The translations under genes and the position numbers were made by a program. A stretch of DNA of 31,480 bases from DAIUCA01 sp964613675 (lineage in GTDB: Bacteria; Pseudomonadota; Gammaproteobacteria; Competibacterales; Competibacteraceae): NCBI GenBank assembly GCA_964613675.1, contig CAZTIH010000019.1, forward strand, positions 1-31,480, in the 5' to 3' direction. This document shows positions 7,771-16,740 of this stretch, one piece after another. Under the pieces are notes generated by a model. That model saw only the letters and a list, made by a program, of their open reading frames with translations. It searched no databases and was not told the DNA's origin. Every line of letters begins with the position of its first letter. Position 1 is the stretch's first letter.

Positions 7771-8877
7771 ATGAGTCAGAAATTACGTGTCGGGGTGTTA
7801 TTTGGGGGGCGATCCTGTGAACACGCGGTGTCGGTGGTGTCGGCACGCGGCATTTTACAGGCCCTAGATCGGCAACGGTTTGAAGTCATTCCCCTTTATG
7901 TCGATCCGCAGGGGAGTTGGCATTGGTCGTTTCAAGACCATCTGGCCGACGATCTCTCACAGCAGCCCTGGGTGCCCATGACCCTGTTGCCGTCCCCCCG
8001 TCAAGCCCCGGTCAATCTCCGCGATCCCGCCCAGCCCTTGCCCGTGCTCGATGTCATCTTCTCCGTGCTTCATGGAACACAAGGCGAAGACGGTATCATG
8101 CAGGGATTATTTGAACTTGCCGAAATCCCCTATGTAGGGGCCGGTGTGCTCGGATCTGCGGTTGGTATGGATAAAGCCGCCATGAAAGCCCTATTCGCGC
8201 AAGCCGACCTGCCCGTTGCGCCCTACCGAGTGGTGATGGCGAGTCATTGGGCCGCTGAACCCGAGCGCGTTCAGCAAGAATGCGAAAGTCGTTTACGGTA
8301 TCCCTGGTTCGTAAAGCCAGCGAATGCCGGCTCCAGTGTGGGCATTCACAAAGTTCATCATGCCGACGAATTTGCCGACGCCATGAACGACGCCGCCCGT
8401 TACGACCGTAAGTTGATCGTCGAAGCGGGAATCGAGAATGCGCGAGAAATCGAATTGGCTGTGTTGGGTAACGCAGAACTTAAGGTATCGGTGGCGGGTG
8501 AAATCGTTCCCTGCAACGAATTTTACGACTACGCCGCAAAGTACATCGACGACCGTTCTCAGCTCTTCATCCCCGCCGAATTGCCCGCACAGGTGCTAAA
8601 AAAGCTACAGGATTATGCCATTCGGGCGTTTGTGGCACTGGATTGTGTGGGGATGGCGCGGGTCGATTTCTTGGTGCGTCGTAATGATGACGCTATCTTC
8701 ATTTTAGAAGCCAATACGCTTCCAGGGTTTACGCCCATCAGCATGTATCCCAAATTGTGGGCCGCATCGGGGTTGGACTATCCCCAGCTACTCAGCCAAC
8801 TCATTGACCTTGCACGCGAATTTCATCAACAGAAATTGCAACGTTGTTTGGCTTTTCAGCCGCCCTCCCTTCCCTAA
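7771..8877 (+). CDS. ddl: D-alanine--D-alanine ligase
   Basis: An ATP-grasp enzyme of cytoplasmic peptidoglycan precursor synthesis that joins two D-alanines. It has 368 residues, close to the DdlA-type length. The start is the ATG at 7771 with GAGG upstream; the open frame extends to 7702 but the extra residues do not fit the family. Motifs are VGVLFGGRSCEHAVSVVSA at the N-terminus (Glu17 binding the first D-Ala), LHGTQGEDGIMQGLFE, YVGAGVLGSAVGMDKAAMK, VKPANAGSSVGI (ATP-grasp lysine and loop), and ILEANTLPGFTPISMYPKL at the active site near the C-terminus. It is not in a mur/fts cluster here. All expected motifs are present. Confidence 0.96.
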   Translation: MSQKLRVGVLFGGRSCEHAVSVVSARGILQALDRQRFEVIPLYVDPQGSWHWSFQDHLADDLSQQPWVPMTLLPSPRQAPVNLRDPAQPLPVLDVIFSVLHGTQGEDGIMQGLFELAEIPYVGAGVLGSAVGMDKAAMKALFAQADLPVAPYRVVMASHWAAEPERVQQECESRLRYPWFVKPANAGSSVGIHKVHHADEFADAMNDAARYDRKLIVEAGIENAREIELAVLGNAELKVSVAGEIVPCNEFYDYAAKYIDDRSQLFIPAELPAQVLKKLQDYAIRAFVALDCVGMARVDFLVRRNDDAIFILEANTLPGFTPISMYPKLWAASGLDYPQLLSQLIDLAREFHQQKLQRCLAFQPPSLP

Positions 8878-8926
8878 ATTGCGGCATCGCAAAATTCGCC
8901 CCTTGCTGAAAACTACTGCTGTTTGT

Positions 8927-8950
8927 AGGATTTAAAAAATCCTTATTTTT
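8927..8950 (+). terminator. Possible weak terminator after ddl
   Basis: A seven-base-pair stem, AGGATTT (8927-8933) with AAATCCT (8937-8943), a three-base A loop, then TATTTTT. The stem is AT-rich, so the call is tentative. It lies about 50 bases after the ddl stop and before the oxidoreductase gene. Confidence 0.4.
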
Positions 8951-9025
8951 CAAACATTTACAAAAGTTGCTGGTAGTAGATTTTGCTTAAACAAAAACTC
9001 TACAGACTGGCAAGGGGTGCAAGTC

Positions 9026-10072
9026 ATGAATACCGTTTCAACTTTAAATCATCATACTCGACCACTGGTGGCGCCACGCCGCCTTGGTTGGGGCGTTCTG
9101 GGGTGTGGGTGGTTAGCGCAGGATTTTGCGGCCCCCGCCATCGTCGATTCCGAGAATGGCCATTTGATTGCCGCGTGTGATCCAGATCCTCACGCCCTCA
9201 ACGAATTGATCTCGGCGTGGGGGGACAATCAGACCCGTTCTTACGGCGATCCGTCTGAATTGATGGACAATCCCGCTGTAGAGGCAGTGTATTTAGCTAT
9301 GCCACAAGAGTTCCATGCTGAATTGGTTGAACTTTGTGCGCAGTCGGGAAAACACGTTCTTTGTCAACGCCCGATGGCCGATGAAATTCACCATGCCCAA
9401 CGCATGGTGGCGGCTTGTGCGAACGCAGGGGTGGTGTATGCCACGGCCTTCGATCAACGCTTTCATCCAGCGCATTTACGGTTGCGGCAGCTCGTGCGTG
9501 GGGGACGGTTGGGCCGCATTACGCAAGTTCGGATGAATTATGGCGGTTGGTTGGCACCGAATGAATCGTCGGATTTGAATCTGACCGATCCCGATTGGAG
9601 TGGCGTCGGGGTGTTGCAAGATTTAGCGCCCCACGGACTCGATTTGCTTGAAATGCTCGTCGATGACCCGCTTACTGCGCTCTCCGTGATGACTCAGCGC
9701 ATTCATTCGGGAGGCCATAGTGATGATGGCGCGGTTTTGGTGGGTCGCTTCCAAAATGACGCCCTCGCTACGTTACAGGTTTCGTATAGCTGCCCCGACG
9801 TTTATCCGCGCCGTACCCTCGAACTAGTCGGTACCGACGCCATGGCCATCGCCATCGACACCCTAGGCATGACCCCCGGTGGACAACTGTGGCTTATCGA
9901 CGCCCGCGACGGTCGCCGCGAACCCATTGCGTTCGATACAGGTGGACGGATGCCCTTTGTGGTGCAAATCGAAGCCTTTGCTAGGGCGGTTCTCAAAAAA
10001 GAACCATTTCCCTTCTGTCCGCAAGAGGATGTACGGCGATTAGCGTTGTTGGTAGAGGCTTGCAGCGCATAA
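9026..10072 (+). CDS. Gfo/Idh/MocA family oxidoreductase lacking the EKP motif
   Basis: A 348-residue member of the Gfo/Idh/MocA family. The start is the ATG at 9026, eight bases after AAGGGG; a GTG three codons earlier is the alternative. The Rossmann start is GWGVLGCGWLAQDFAAPAI (GxGxxA-like). The region VEAVYLAMPQEFHAELV matches the usual VYIATPNxxH strand. Where family members normally carry the EKP motif with the catalytic/cofactor-contacting lysine, this protein has CQRPMA (Gln114-Arg115-Pro116). The second domain keeps DLAPHGLDLLEML (His203, Asp206), the family's usual G/D-x3-H-x2-D block. The substrate is unknown, and the lost lysine may mean altered chemistry or a non-catalytic role. 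It converges with the RND gene. Confidence 0.85.
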   Translation: MNTVSTLNHHTRPLVAPRRLGWGVLGCGWLAQDFAAPAIVDSENGHLIAACDPDPHALNELISAWGDNQTRSYGDPSELMDNPAVEAVYLAMPQEFHAELVELCAQSGKHVLCQRPMADEIHHAQRMVAACANAGVVYATAFDQRFHPAHLRLRQLVRGGRLGRITQVRMNYGGWLAPNESSDLNLTDPDWSGVGVLQDLAPHGLDLLEMLVDDPLTALSVMTQRIHSGGHSDDGAVLVGRFQNDALATLQVSYSCPDVYPRRTLELVGTDAMAIAIDTLGMTPGGQLWLIDARDGRREPIAFDTGGRMPFVVQIEAFARAVLKKEPFPFCPQEDVRRLALLVEACSA

Positions 10073-10105
10073 ACCCTGTTGCAGAAGCGATCTCCCCCCG
10101 GGGAG

Positions 10106-13100
10106 TTAAGCCTTTCCGTGAACGACAAGACGTCGTGCAAATAGCCAATAGTAAAACAAGGGAATGAATAGCAGGGTCAGCACGGTCGAGAAACCAATTC
10201 CCCAGACGATTGCCGTGGCCATCGGGCCCCAAATTAATGAATAACCGCCTAAACCCGCCGCTAACGCAAATAATCCTGCGATAGTTGTGAGTGAGGTGAT
10301 GAGTACCGGAATGACGCGCCTTTTCGCCGCATAAATCGTGGCATACGTTGGGGATAGGCCCCACCGTCGCCGTTCGTTCGCTGCATCAATGAGCACAATC
10401 GCCGAATTTACCGCAATCCCCGCCAGCGCAACCGCTCCGTAAAGCGTGTACAGACTCACCGCGCTCTGGCTGACCATTAGTCCCCACAGCACCCCAATAA
10501 AAGCCATCGGTACCGTGAACAGAATTAGCAGGGGTTGAAAATAGCTCCGAAATTGGGTGCCCAAAATCAAATAAATTATCCCCAACCCAAAGAGAAAGAG
10601 TTGACCAATGGCTTGGAGGCTTTCGTTGATGTCGTCTAGTTCCCCAGAGAAATCCAGATTAATGCCCGGAAACTGGGAGGCCAGCTCGGTCGCCCAAAGG
10701 CGCTTGAGATGTTCATTGGCCTGCACGGTGTCGGTAATTTGACGGTCGATGTCGGCTTCGACCGTGATGGTGCGACGAAAATTGTAACGCCGAATATTGC
10801 CCTCGCCCCGCCCCGTTTCCTTTAACAACAGTGCCCGTAAGGGGATGGCTTCTCCGGTCGGTTGATAAAAATGGCCGTCTAGCCACTCGTCTGGGGTCGT
10901 CAACGCCCAATCCGGCCCCTTGACGCGCACATCCACCGTTTCTCCCCCGACAACCACCGTCGCGACCACTTCCCCATCAATCAGTAAATTGGCGTTTCGC
11001 GCCAAGCGTAGAGGGTCAACGCCCGCTTGTCGGGTGGCTTCACCATTGACGCGCAATGTGAGTTCCCGTCGCCCCAAACTATCGTCATTACTCGGGTCCA
11101 CGATGCCAGGAATTTGCATTAACGCTGTTTCGAGGGCGTTAACGGCCGCCCGTAAAGTTACGATGTCCTCTCCTCGAACTTTCACGCTAATCGGTTTACC
11201 ACTGGGCGGGCCACCGGCCAGTCGCAAAACATCGACTTCCCCCGGACCATCGTAGGTTTGAATGCGCTGTCGGACGGCGTCGATGATTTCATCCACCGTT
11301 CGACCTTCCCGTTCGGGTTCGAGACCCACAAAGATTTGGCCAAAATGATCGCCAAAAAACGGGGCGGTTTCGCTAAAGGCCTGTCCCGCGTAAACCACCA
11401 ATCCCCGCGACTCCCCCGGATGCAAACTCGGTGCGACCTGTTCTGCCAACTGTTCCGTCACCTTTAATGTCTGGTCCAAAGGGGTTCCGACGGGCATTCG
11501 CACATTCACATAGAACACCTGTAACGGATCGGCGGCAAAAAAATCGAAGCGCAACCCGCCTTGGCTCGCCGCAAACCCCGTTCCGCCAAATAACGTCCCC
11601 AGAAACAGGACGCCCAACAGGGGGTAACGCAGTAATTTCGCCAAGATGCGTCCGTAAAGACGACGAATTTTGCGTAAAAATGCGGTGCGTAAGCGTTGTA
11701 CGGGGGCACGAGGGTCGAGACGAATCCCGGCGGCACTGATATGCGCGGGCAACATCCAAAACGCCTCAAACAGACTCACCGCCAATGCTACCGTCACGAC
11801 TAAAGGCACCATCAACATGAATTTGCCCAAAATGCCGGGTAACAGCATCAACGGGAGAAACGCGGCCATCGTCGTGAGCACTGCTGCCAGCACGGGCCAA
11901 ACCACCTCATTGACCCCCGCATGGCACGCATCCGCTGCCGTCATCCCGCGACTAATGCGCTGGTAAATCGCTTCAACGACCACCACCGCGTCATCCACCA
12001 ACATTCCCAACACGATGACGATGCCCAGCAACACGGTGACGTTGAGCGTGAATCCGAAGCTGTGCAAAAACCAGAACGCACCCGCCAGCGAAAAGGGGAT
12101 CCCTAGACTCAATAAAATGGCCATGGGGGTCCCTAGAAAAATCCACGACACCCCCAACACAAATCCCAGTCCCAATAACGCATTGCTTTCCATCAGATTG
12201 AGTGCCCGTCGAGTAATCGGGGTTTGGTCATCGACGAGGTGTAAAGTCAGGCCCAAATTGCGGTACACCGCGTTGTATTCCGCAATAAATGCCTTGATTT
12301 CATCGACCAAATTGAGCAGGTGCGCGTCCGCTTTTTTAAGGACGCCCAATAACACCGCAGGGTGCCCCTGAAAACGCACCAAGGTACTTGCCCGCGCCCG
12401 TCCCTGTTGTACCTGCGCCACCGCCGACAACGGAATTTCGCCCGCCGCCGTCGTGATGGGCAATGCAGCGAGGAAGGTGGGATCTGCATTTTTCCCCGTC
12501 AAGCGAATTAACCAGTCCTCCTCCCCAGCTCGCACGGTGCCCGCAGCAAAATCGCGATAGTGACTCGCAATGGTGTCAGCGACCTGTGCAGCCGTCAGCC
12601 CCAACCCATTGAGGGCCACGGGATCTAAAATCACCTGTAACTCGGGTTCGCGGAAACCGACCTCGTTAATGTCATCGACGTCGCGCAACCGCTTGAGATC
12701 GTCGCGCACCTGTTTTGCCGCCCGCCGTAGCGATTCATCATCGGCAGGCCCTGTAATCACGACGGTTGCGCTGGGATAGGCATTCGCCGACGTGACTTCT
12801 AGGGTACGGGGACGTTCTGCGGCGGCGGGTAAATCGCGTTCAGCATTTTGCAGCGCCCGCCGTAGATCGTTGATTCGCTTATCAAATGTGCGTTCGTCTA
12901 GGTCATTAAAGCGCACTAAAATGTCGGATACGCCTTCCCGACTCGTACTCGTGACAAATCGCAGATCGCTGACATTTTCGATGGCGTCTTCAAGCACCCG
13001 CGTGACCTGTGTCGCGACGTCCTGTGCGGATGCGCCCGGCAAGGTCGTAATGATGCTGAACCAATTGAAATTGATGCTGGGGTCTTGTTCACGGGGCAGT

Positions 13101-13183
13101 TGGCTGTACGACACCCCCCCCATCACTAGAACAATCACAAAGGCGAGATTGGCCAGGACATGGTTGTGCCACAGCCAGTTCAT
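10106..13183 (-). CDS. RND-type efflux transporter permease (AcrB-like)
   Basis: A 1,025-residue inner-membrane proton-driven exporter of the RND superfamily. It opens with a helix at about residues 11-28 and SYSQLPREQDPSI, the usual start of the porter domain. The double aspartate of the proton relay is present in VLGMLVDDAVVVVEAIYQRI (Asp397, Asp398). At the position of the third relay residue (AcrB Lys940) the sequence is GIAVNSAIVLID, giving Asn926, as seen in other RND subgroups. Its ATG overlaps the stop of the adaptor gene by four bases. No TolC-like outer-membrane gene is adjacent. It is the last gene of a tightly overlapping five-gene unit, and the substrate is not predictable. Confidence 0.95.
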   Translation of the reverse strand: MNWLWHNHVLANLAFVIVLVMGGVSYSQLPREQDPSINFNWFSIITTLPGASAQDVATQVTRVLEDAIENVSDLRFVTSTSREGVSDILVRFNDLDERTFDKRINDLRRALQNAERDLPAAAERPRTLEVTSANAYPSATVVITGPADDESLRRAAKQVRDDLKRLRDVDDINEVGFREPELQVILDPVALNGLGLTAAQVADTIASHYRDFAAGTVRAGEEDWLIRLTGKNADPTFLAALPITTAAGEIPLSAVAQVQQGRARASTLVRFQGHPAVLLGVLKKADAHLLNLVDEIKAFIAEYNAVYRNLGLTLHLVDDQTPITRRALNLMESNALLGLGFVLGVSWIFLGTPMAILLSLGIPFSLAGAFWFLHSFGFTLNVTVLLGIVIVLGMLVDDAVVVVEAIYQRISRGMTAADACHAGVNEVVWPVLAAVLTTMAAFLPLMLLPGILGKFMLMVPLVVTVALAVSLFEAFWMLPAHISAAGIRLDPRAPVQRLRTAFLRKIRRLYGRILAKLLRYPLLGVLFLGTLFGGTGFAASQGGLRFDFFAADPLQVFYVNVRMPVGTPLDQTLKVTEQLAEQVAPSLHPGESRGLVVYAGQAFSETAPFFGDHFGQIFVGLEPEREGRTVDEIIDAVRQRIQTYDGPGEVDVLRLAGGPPSGKPISVKVRGEDIVTLRAAVNALETALMQIPGIVDPSNDDSLGRRELTLRVNGEATRQAGVDPLRLARNANLLIDGEVVATVVVGGETVDVRVKGPDWALTTPDEWLDGHFYQPTGEAIPLRALLLKETGRGEGNIRRYNFRRTITVEADIDRQITDTVQANEHLKRLWATELASQFPGINLDFSGELDDINESLQAIGQLFLFGLGIIYLILGTQFRSYFQPLLILFTVPMAFIGVLWGLMVSQSAVSLYTLYGAVALAGIAVNSAIVLIDAANERRRWGLSPTYATIYAAKRRVIPVLITSLTTIAGLFALAAGLGGYSLIWGPMATAIVWGIGFSTVLTLLFIPLFYYWLFARRLVVHGKA

Positions 13184-14199
13184 GGCGTCGCGGACTCGAT
13201 CAAATCGCCGTCCATAGCGGTTTCGCGCCCTCGGATGAGGACGGGTAATGTGCGCGGTTGATCCGCGATCTGCACGGGTAATCCTTCTCGGGCGTCCGGT
13301 AGTGCGATGAAGCGCAGTCGTTGGTTTTCCACCGTAAAAATTCCCAATGCGTCGCCGCGTTTAACTAACCACTGTGTCGGCAGGACAGGAGGGCCGTTCC
13401 AACTCAAATGACCGGGGCTGCCTGCTGTGGGTCGCGAACCGCGTTCGGTGAACTGCAAACGAATCTCGTGAGTTCGCCGTATCGCATCAATTTGGGGGAG
13501 GCGTGACCGTAAATTGACCGAGTAAGTGGCGTTGGCGGTGTGAAACTGCGCTGTTTCGGGAAACGACAGCGCATCTACAGGCAACAGTTCGGCACTCACT
13601 TCGAGGGCGTTCACATCTAAAAGCTGCCAAAGCGGGGTGCCGGGTTGGGCGTACTCCCCGACATGGGCCAATTGCGCCACGACCGCAGCATTGAACGGCG
13701 TGCGCACCTCACAACGACGGATTTGTAGGGCAATCTGTTCACGTTGTATGCGCAGTTGCCCGAGTTGGGCGTTGAGGATGCGTACTTCGGTTTGACGGTT
13801 GTCCTGTTCTTCGAGACTGATATTGCGATTTTGCAGCAGGGTTTCGGCCCGTTGCGCTTGACGGGTGGCTAAATCCAAACGCGCTTGGAGCACCGCCTGT
13901 TCAGCGTCTAAGGCTGCTTGTTGCAGGGTGTAATCTGCACAGTTAAGCCGCGCCACAACTGTATTCGCCGCCACCTGGTCGCCCACTTTTAAGGGCATTT
14001 CCGTGATCGCTGCACTAATTTCCGCACTCAAACGACTCGTAATCGTCGCGACGACCGTAGCGGGGGTAGATCGTTGGGAGACTTGCAGGAGTTCGCTTAA
14101 CGGGCGGGTCAAGGGGGATTCAGGTTGTGCAAGGGCGGTTGATGCGGCCAGCAACCCAAATACAGTCACTCTGCCGACGAATAACGTGGGGTATTTCAC
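13180..14199 (-). CDS. RND efflux periplasmic adaptor (membrane fusion protein)
   Basis: Periplasmic adaptor that would link the RND permease to an outer-membrane channel. The start is taken as GTG at 14199, because this codon forms a GTGA overlap with the upstream small ORF and directly precedes a good Sec signal peptide ending ASTALAQ; this gives 339 residues. A longer frame to the ATG at 14274 exists but adds an unlikely leader. There is no lipobox cysteine, so it is probably not a lipoprotein. Lipoyl/hairpin layout: EMPLKVGDQVAANTVVARL, a coiled coil from about residue 90 to 165 (QQAALDAEQAVLQARLDLAT), then RCEVRTPFNAAVVAQLAHVG, the usual second lipoyl half. It overlaps the permease gene by four bases. 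Confidence 0.9.
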   Translation of the reverse strand: MKYPTLFVGRVTVFGLLAASTALAQPESPLTRPLSELLQVSQRSTPATVVATITSRLSAEISAAITEMPLKVGDQVAANTVVARLNCADYTLQQAALDAEQAVLQARLDLATRQAQRAETLLQNRNISLEEQDNRQTEVRILNAQLGQLRIQREQIALQIRRCEVRTPFNAAVVAQLAHVGEYAQPGTPLWQLLDVNALEVSAELLPVDALSFPETAQFHTANATYSVNLRSRLPQIDAIRRTHEIRLQFTERGSRPTAGSPGHLSWNGPPVLPTQWLVKRGDALGIFTVENQRLRFIALPDAREGLPVQIADQPRTLPVLIRGRETAMDGDLIESATP

Positions 14200-14438
14200 G
14201 GAACGAGATAACGCGCTTGTTCTATGCGCTGTTGCCACTGGGGATCCATGCGTGGGGATCGACGGCGGTAACATAGCCAGTACGAATCGCTCGGGTACAG
14301 GAGCATAAGCAAGCTTAAAACACGGCCAATTAAGTGGAAAATCGTCATAAACACGCGGGGTATCCCTGGAAAATGAATGGGGGATTTTGGGTAAAACGGC
14401 CCATCGTTCGTCAATAAACAGTTTGCCAATCTGGACAT
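14196..14438 (-). CDS. Small 80-residue membrane-associated ORF in the RND operon
   Basis: A short ORF that I do not recognise. Its ATG shares a TAATG junction with the stop of the aspartoacylase-like gene upstream, and its TGA forms a GTGA overlap with the adaptor start downstream. This is a strong positional argument that it is translated. One hydrophobic stretch (about residues 30-48, VFMTIFHLIGRVLSLLMLLY) is followed by YWLCYRRR and a polar tail, MDPQWQQRIEQARYLVP. It may therefore be a single-pass inner-membrane protein with a cytoplasmic tail. An internal ATG before TIFHLIG would give a 50-residue version. It could be an accessory subunit of the pump or of the hydrolase; this is inference only. 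Confidence 0.55.
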   Translation of the reverse strand: MSRLANCLLTNDGPFYPKSPIHFPGIPRVFMTIFHLIGRVLSLLMLLYPSDSYWLCYRRRSPRMDPQWQQRIEQARYLVP

Positions 14439-15565
14439 TAATCGTCGAAGAACTGTCCCGAAATGCGATGGGCTAAGGGCTGGTGTCCCGCAATTTTAGC
14501 TACGGCATCGCCTGCTTGAACCCAACGGGTACGGCGTCGCGCAAAGAAACGACCGGCAGTACGACTGGTGAGGAAGGTGGGGTGCTGTTGCAAATCGTCG
14601 AGGGGCACGATGAGTTCTGCTACTCCTTCCCCCACCTCGATCCAATCCCCCAATCCCTTTCGATACACCACAATGCCCGCTTGCGGTGCCGTAATCACCT
14701 CTACGCCCGATAGCGGGGTTCCACGCACGGGATCGTCCCGCAAGGGCGTGGGGGTGCCGGCAATGAGTTTTTGGCGCTGAAGAAATCGCCAAATCCCGGC
14801 GGCGTCGGCGGCGGCTTGATCGTAGTGAACATCCTGTTGACCCCGTAACTCTAGCGTGGCAGCGAAACAGGCTTGGGGAATGGTCTCCAAGCGGCGATGT
14901 AATCGGTTCCAAAAGCCACTACAGGCTCCATCAAAGGGGGTGGCCAACTCGTCACCTTCGAGCAACAGCACGGTGGCCCCGAGATCGTGGGCAAGCTCGT
15001 GGGCGAGGGACGACTGATCGTCGGGCGCATATAGATGGAGGAGCGCTTCAGAATCACAGTGCAGATCGAGCACGATGTCAGCTTCAACGGCCAGAGAGAA
15101 TAACGCCGTCTGTAAGCGTTCTACGGGGCGTTCGGGATGAAGTTCTGCAAGCCACTGCTTAATCGTGCGACGGATGAGAGCGGCGTTGTAGGCGGTGTCT
15201 TCGGTGAACTGAGTTTGTAAAGCTTGCCACAGGGTTTCGGTGAAGTTGGGAAACTGGCGATTAAAATTGCGACCCGTGTGCAGGTCGTAACGCCCCAGTA
15301 ATTGCCCAAAAAGCTGTTGACTTAACCCCAAGGGATTGGCGACGGGGACCAATGTAATGCGCCCCAGAACCTGATTTTGCGCAACGGCCCGTTCCAGTTG
15401 TCGGCGTAGTTGCCGCAGGACAAGCAATCCCGGCAACTCATCGGCGTGAAGGGCGGCTTGCAAATACGCATGGGGCGTGGCTTGGGGATGACCAAAATGG
15501 TACACCGGCAATCGCAGCGGCAATCCGGGTGCGAGTTCGCCTAATTCGAGCCATTCAGCGTTCAC
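14438..15565 (-). CDS. Succinylglutamate desuccinylase/aspartoacylase-family zinc hydrolase
   Basis: A 375-residue protein of the AstE/AspA (M14-like) zinc carboxypeptidase family. The first metal motif is ALHADELPG (His40, Glu43). The next block is NPLGLSQQLFGQLLGRYDLHTGRNFNRQFP, containing the substrate-binding Asn-Arg pair. The third zinc ligand lies in ADIVLDLHCDSEALLH. The catalytic glutamate is probably in ATLELRGQQDVHYD. The C-terminal third looks like the small beta domain seen in these proteins (ITAPQAGIVVYRKGLGDWIEVG). The start is GTG at 15565, overlapping the sohB stop as GTGA. Substrates of such distant members are usually unknown; neither arginine catabolism nor N-acetylaspartate cleavage is supported by the neighbours. 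Confidence 0.85.
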   Translation of the reverse strand: MNAEWLELGELAPGLPLRLPVYHFGHPQATPHAYLQAALHADELPGLLVLRQLRRQLERAVAQNQVLGRITLVPVANPLGLSQQLFGQLLGRYDLHTGRNFNRQFPNFTETLWQALQTQFTEDTAYNAALIRRTIKQWLAELHPERPVERLQTALFSLAVEADIVLDLHCDSEALLHLYAPDDQSSLAHELAHDLGATVLLLEGDELATPFDGACSGFWNRLHRRLETIPQACFAATLELRGQQDVHYDQAAADAAGIWRFLQRQKLIAGTPTPLRDDPVRGTPLSGVEVITAPQAGIVVYRKGLGDWIEVGEGVAELIVPLDDLQQHPTFLTSRTAGRFFARRRTRWVQAGDAVAKIAGHQPLAHRISGQFFDD

Positions 15566-16521
15566 TCACCGCCTTCCTCGCCAGACGACTGCCAACGTTG
15601 CCAGAAACTGAGGGGGCGTTGCAGCCGAATTTGCAGAATTTCTACGGCATCGCGGGCTTGTAACAAAAACTCGTCACTGGTACGGACTTCGTCGATAAGT
15701 CCACGGTCAAGCGCTACTTGGCCGTACCACGCTTCCCCTGTTGCAACTTCCGATAAATCTAATTGCGGACGAAAGCGCGTGAGGTAATTTTTCATTAATT
15801 CATGGGTTTCTTCGAGTTTGGATTGCAATTTAGCGCGTCCTATATCGTCATTTTCGCTGAATATATCCACAGTGCGCTTGTACTGTCCTGCCGTGAACAA
15901 TTCGACGTCGATGTCGTTGCGTTTGAGGGCGCGATGCACGTTGGGGATTTGAGCGATCACCCCGATAGACCCCACGAGCGCGAAGGGGGCGGCAAGGATG
16001 CGGTGGCCGACGGCGGCCATTAAATACCCCCCACTGGCGGCGATACGGTCTACTGCGACGGTTAATCGCACGTTGGCGTCGCGGAGTCGGGCGAGTTGCG
16101 CGGCGGCGAGGCCGTAATGGGGGACTAATCCGCCCCGACTTTCGAGTCGCAATAGCACTTGATCGCCTTCGGTCGCGACACTCAAAATGGCGTCGATTTC
16201 TTGGCGCAACTGAGTGACCCTCGACGCCTGCAAGTCGCCGACGAAATCCAAGACAAATAAGTGACGTCGATTATTAGAAAGTACGGCTTGTTGGGCCTTA
16301 AACTGGTTGTGCCACGCCTTGAAATCTTTTGGCGAAAGCAGATGGCGCTTAAGAGCCTCGGTACGGCGTTGATAAATTTCGTTCAGCGAACTGATCTTGA
16401 GGGCATCGCGAGAAGATGTTGATTTTTGACGCCTTAGCAAAAAAGTGCCTGCCAAGACCAATCCGAATAAGGTGAACAGTTGGGCGAGAAATAAAGCGTA
16501 GGCTGTCCAAAATGAGGTCAT
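15562..16521 (-). CDS. sohB: Inner-membrane S49 peptidase SohB
   Basis: A 319-residue membrane-anchored serine protease of the S49 (SppA/SohB) family. An N-terminal helix covers about residues 9-29, followed by the SohB-type linker, and then FVLDFVGDLQASRVTQLRQEI starts the protease core. The nucleophile is Ser163 in AASGGYLMA and the general-base lysine is Lys215 in GQYKRT; GSIGVIAQ (184-191) is the conserved oxyanion-side segment. It is the first gene of the five-gene minus-strand unit and its TGA overlaps the next start by four bases. The 219-base gap to fleQ must hold its promoter; I see no convincing -35/-10 pair. Known members degrade membrane or signal-peptide fragments. Confidence 0.93.
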   Translation of the reverse strand: MTSFWTAYALFLAQLFTLFGLVLAGTFLLRRQKSTSSRDALKISSLNEIYQRRTEALKRHLLSPKDFKAWHNQFKAQQAVLSNNRRHLFVLDFVGDLQASRVTQLRQEIDAILSVATEGDQVLLRLESRGGLVPHYGLAAAQLARLRDANVRLTVAVDRIAASGGYLMAAVGHRILAAPFALVGSIGVIAQIPNVHRALKRNDIDVELFTAGQYKRTVDIFSENDDIGRAKLQSKLEETHELMKNYLTRFRPQLDLSEVATGEAWYGQVALDRGLIDEVRTSDEFLLQARDAVEILQIRLQRPLSFWQRWQSSGEEGGE

Positions 16522-16740
16522 TGCGGAGGGTTCCTGTCATTAAAACGAAGATCGTGGTGACGATAAAAAGTCAATACCATGACACTTGCCTCGAATAAAG
16601 CGTATGAAAGTAGTGAAAAATTTTGGCAGCAGGGCTAGAGTGCCAGAAAACTGACAGTACCCCAGAGATTTCCTCCCCATTCGAGTGCTTTCTCCCTCAG
16701 TGAATCCCCTGAAAACGATTGAAAGGCTGATCTAAATCTA

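Noticed and set aside
10092..10105. CTCCCC/GGGGAG palindrome between the oxidoreductase and the RND gene as a bidirectional terminator
   Set aside because: The loop would be two bases and there is no T run on either side.
16522..16740. Sigma-54 site before fleQ (TTGGCAGCAGGG region)
   Set aside because: The GG-N10-GC spacing is not met; no convincing promoter could be assigned for fleQ or sohB in this gap.
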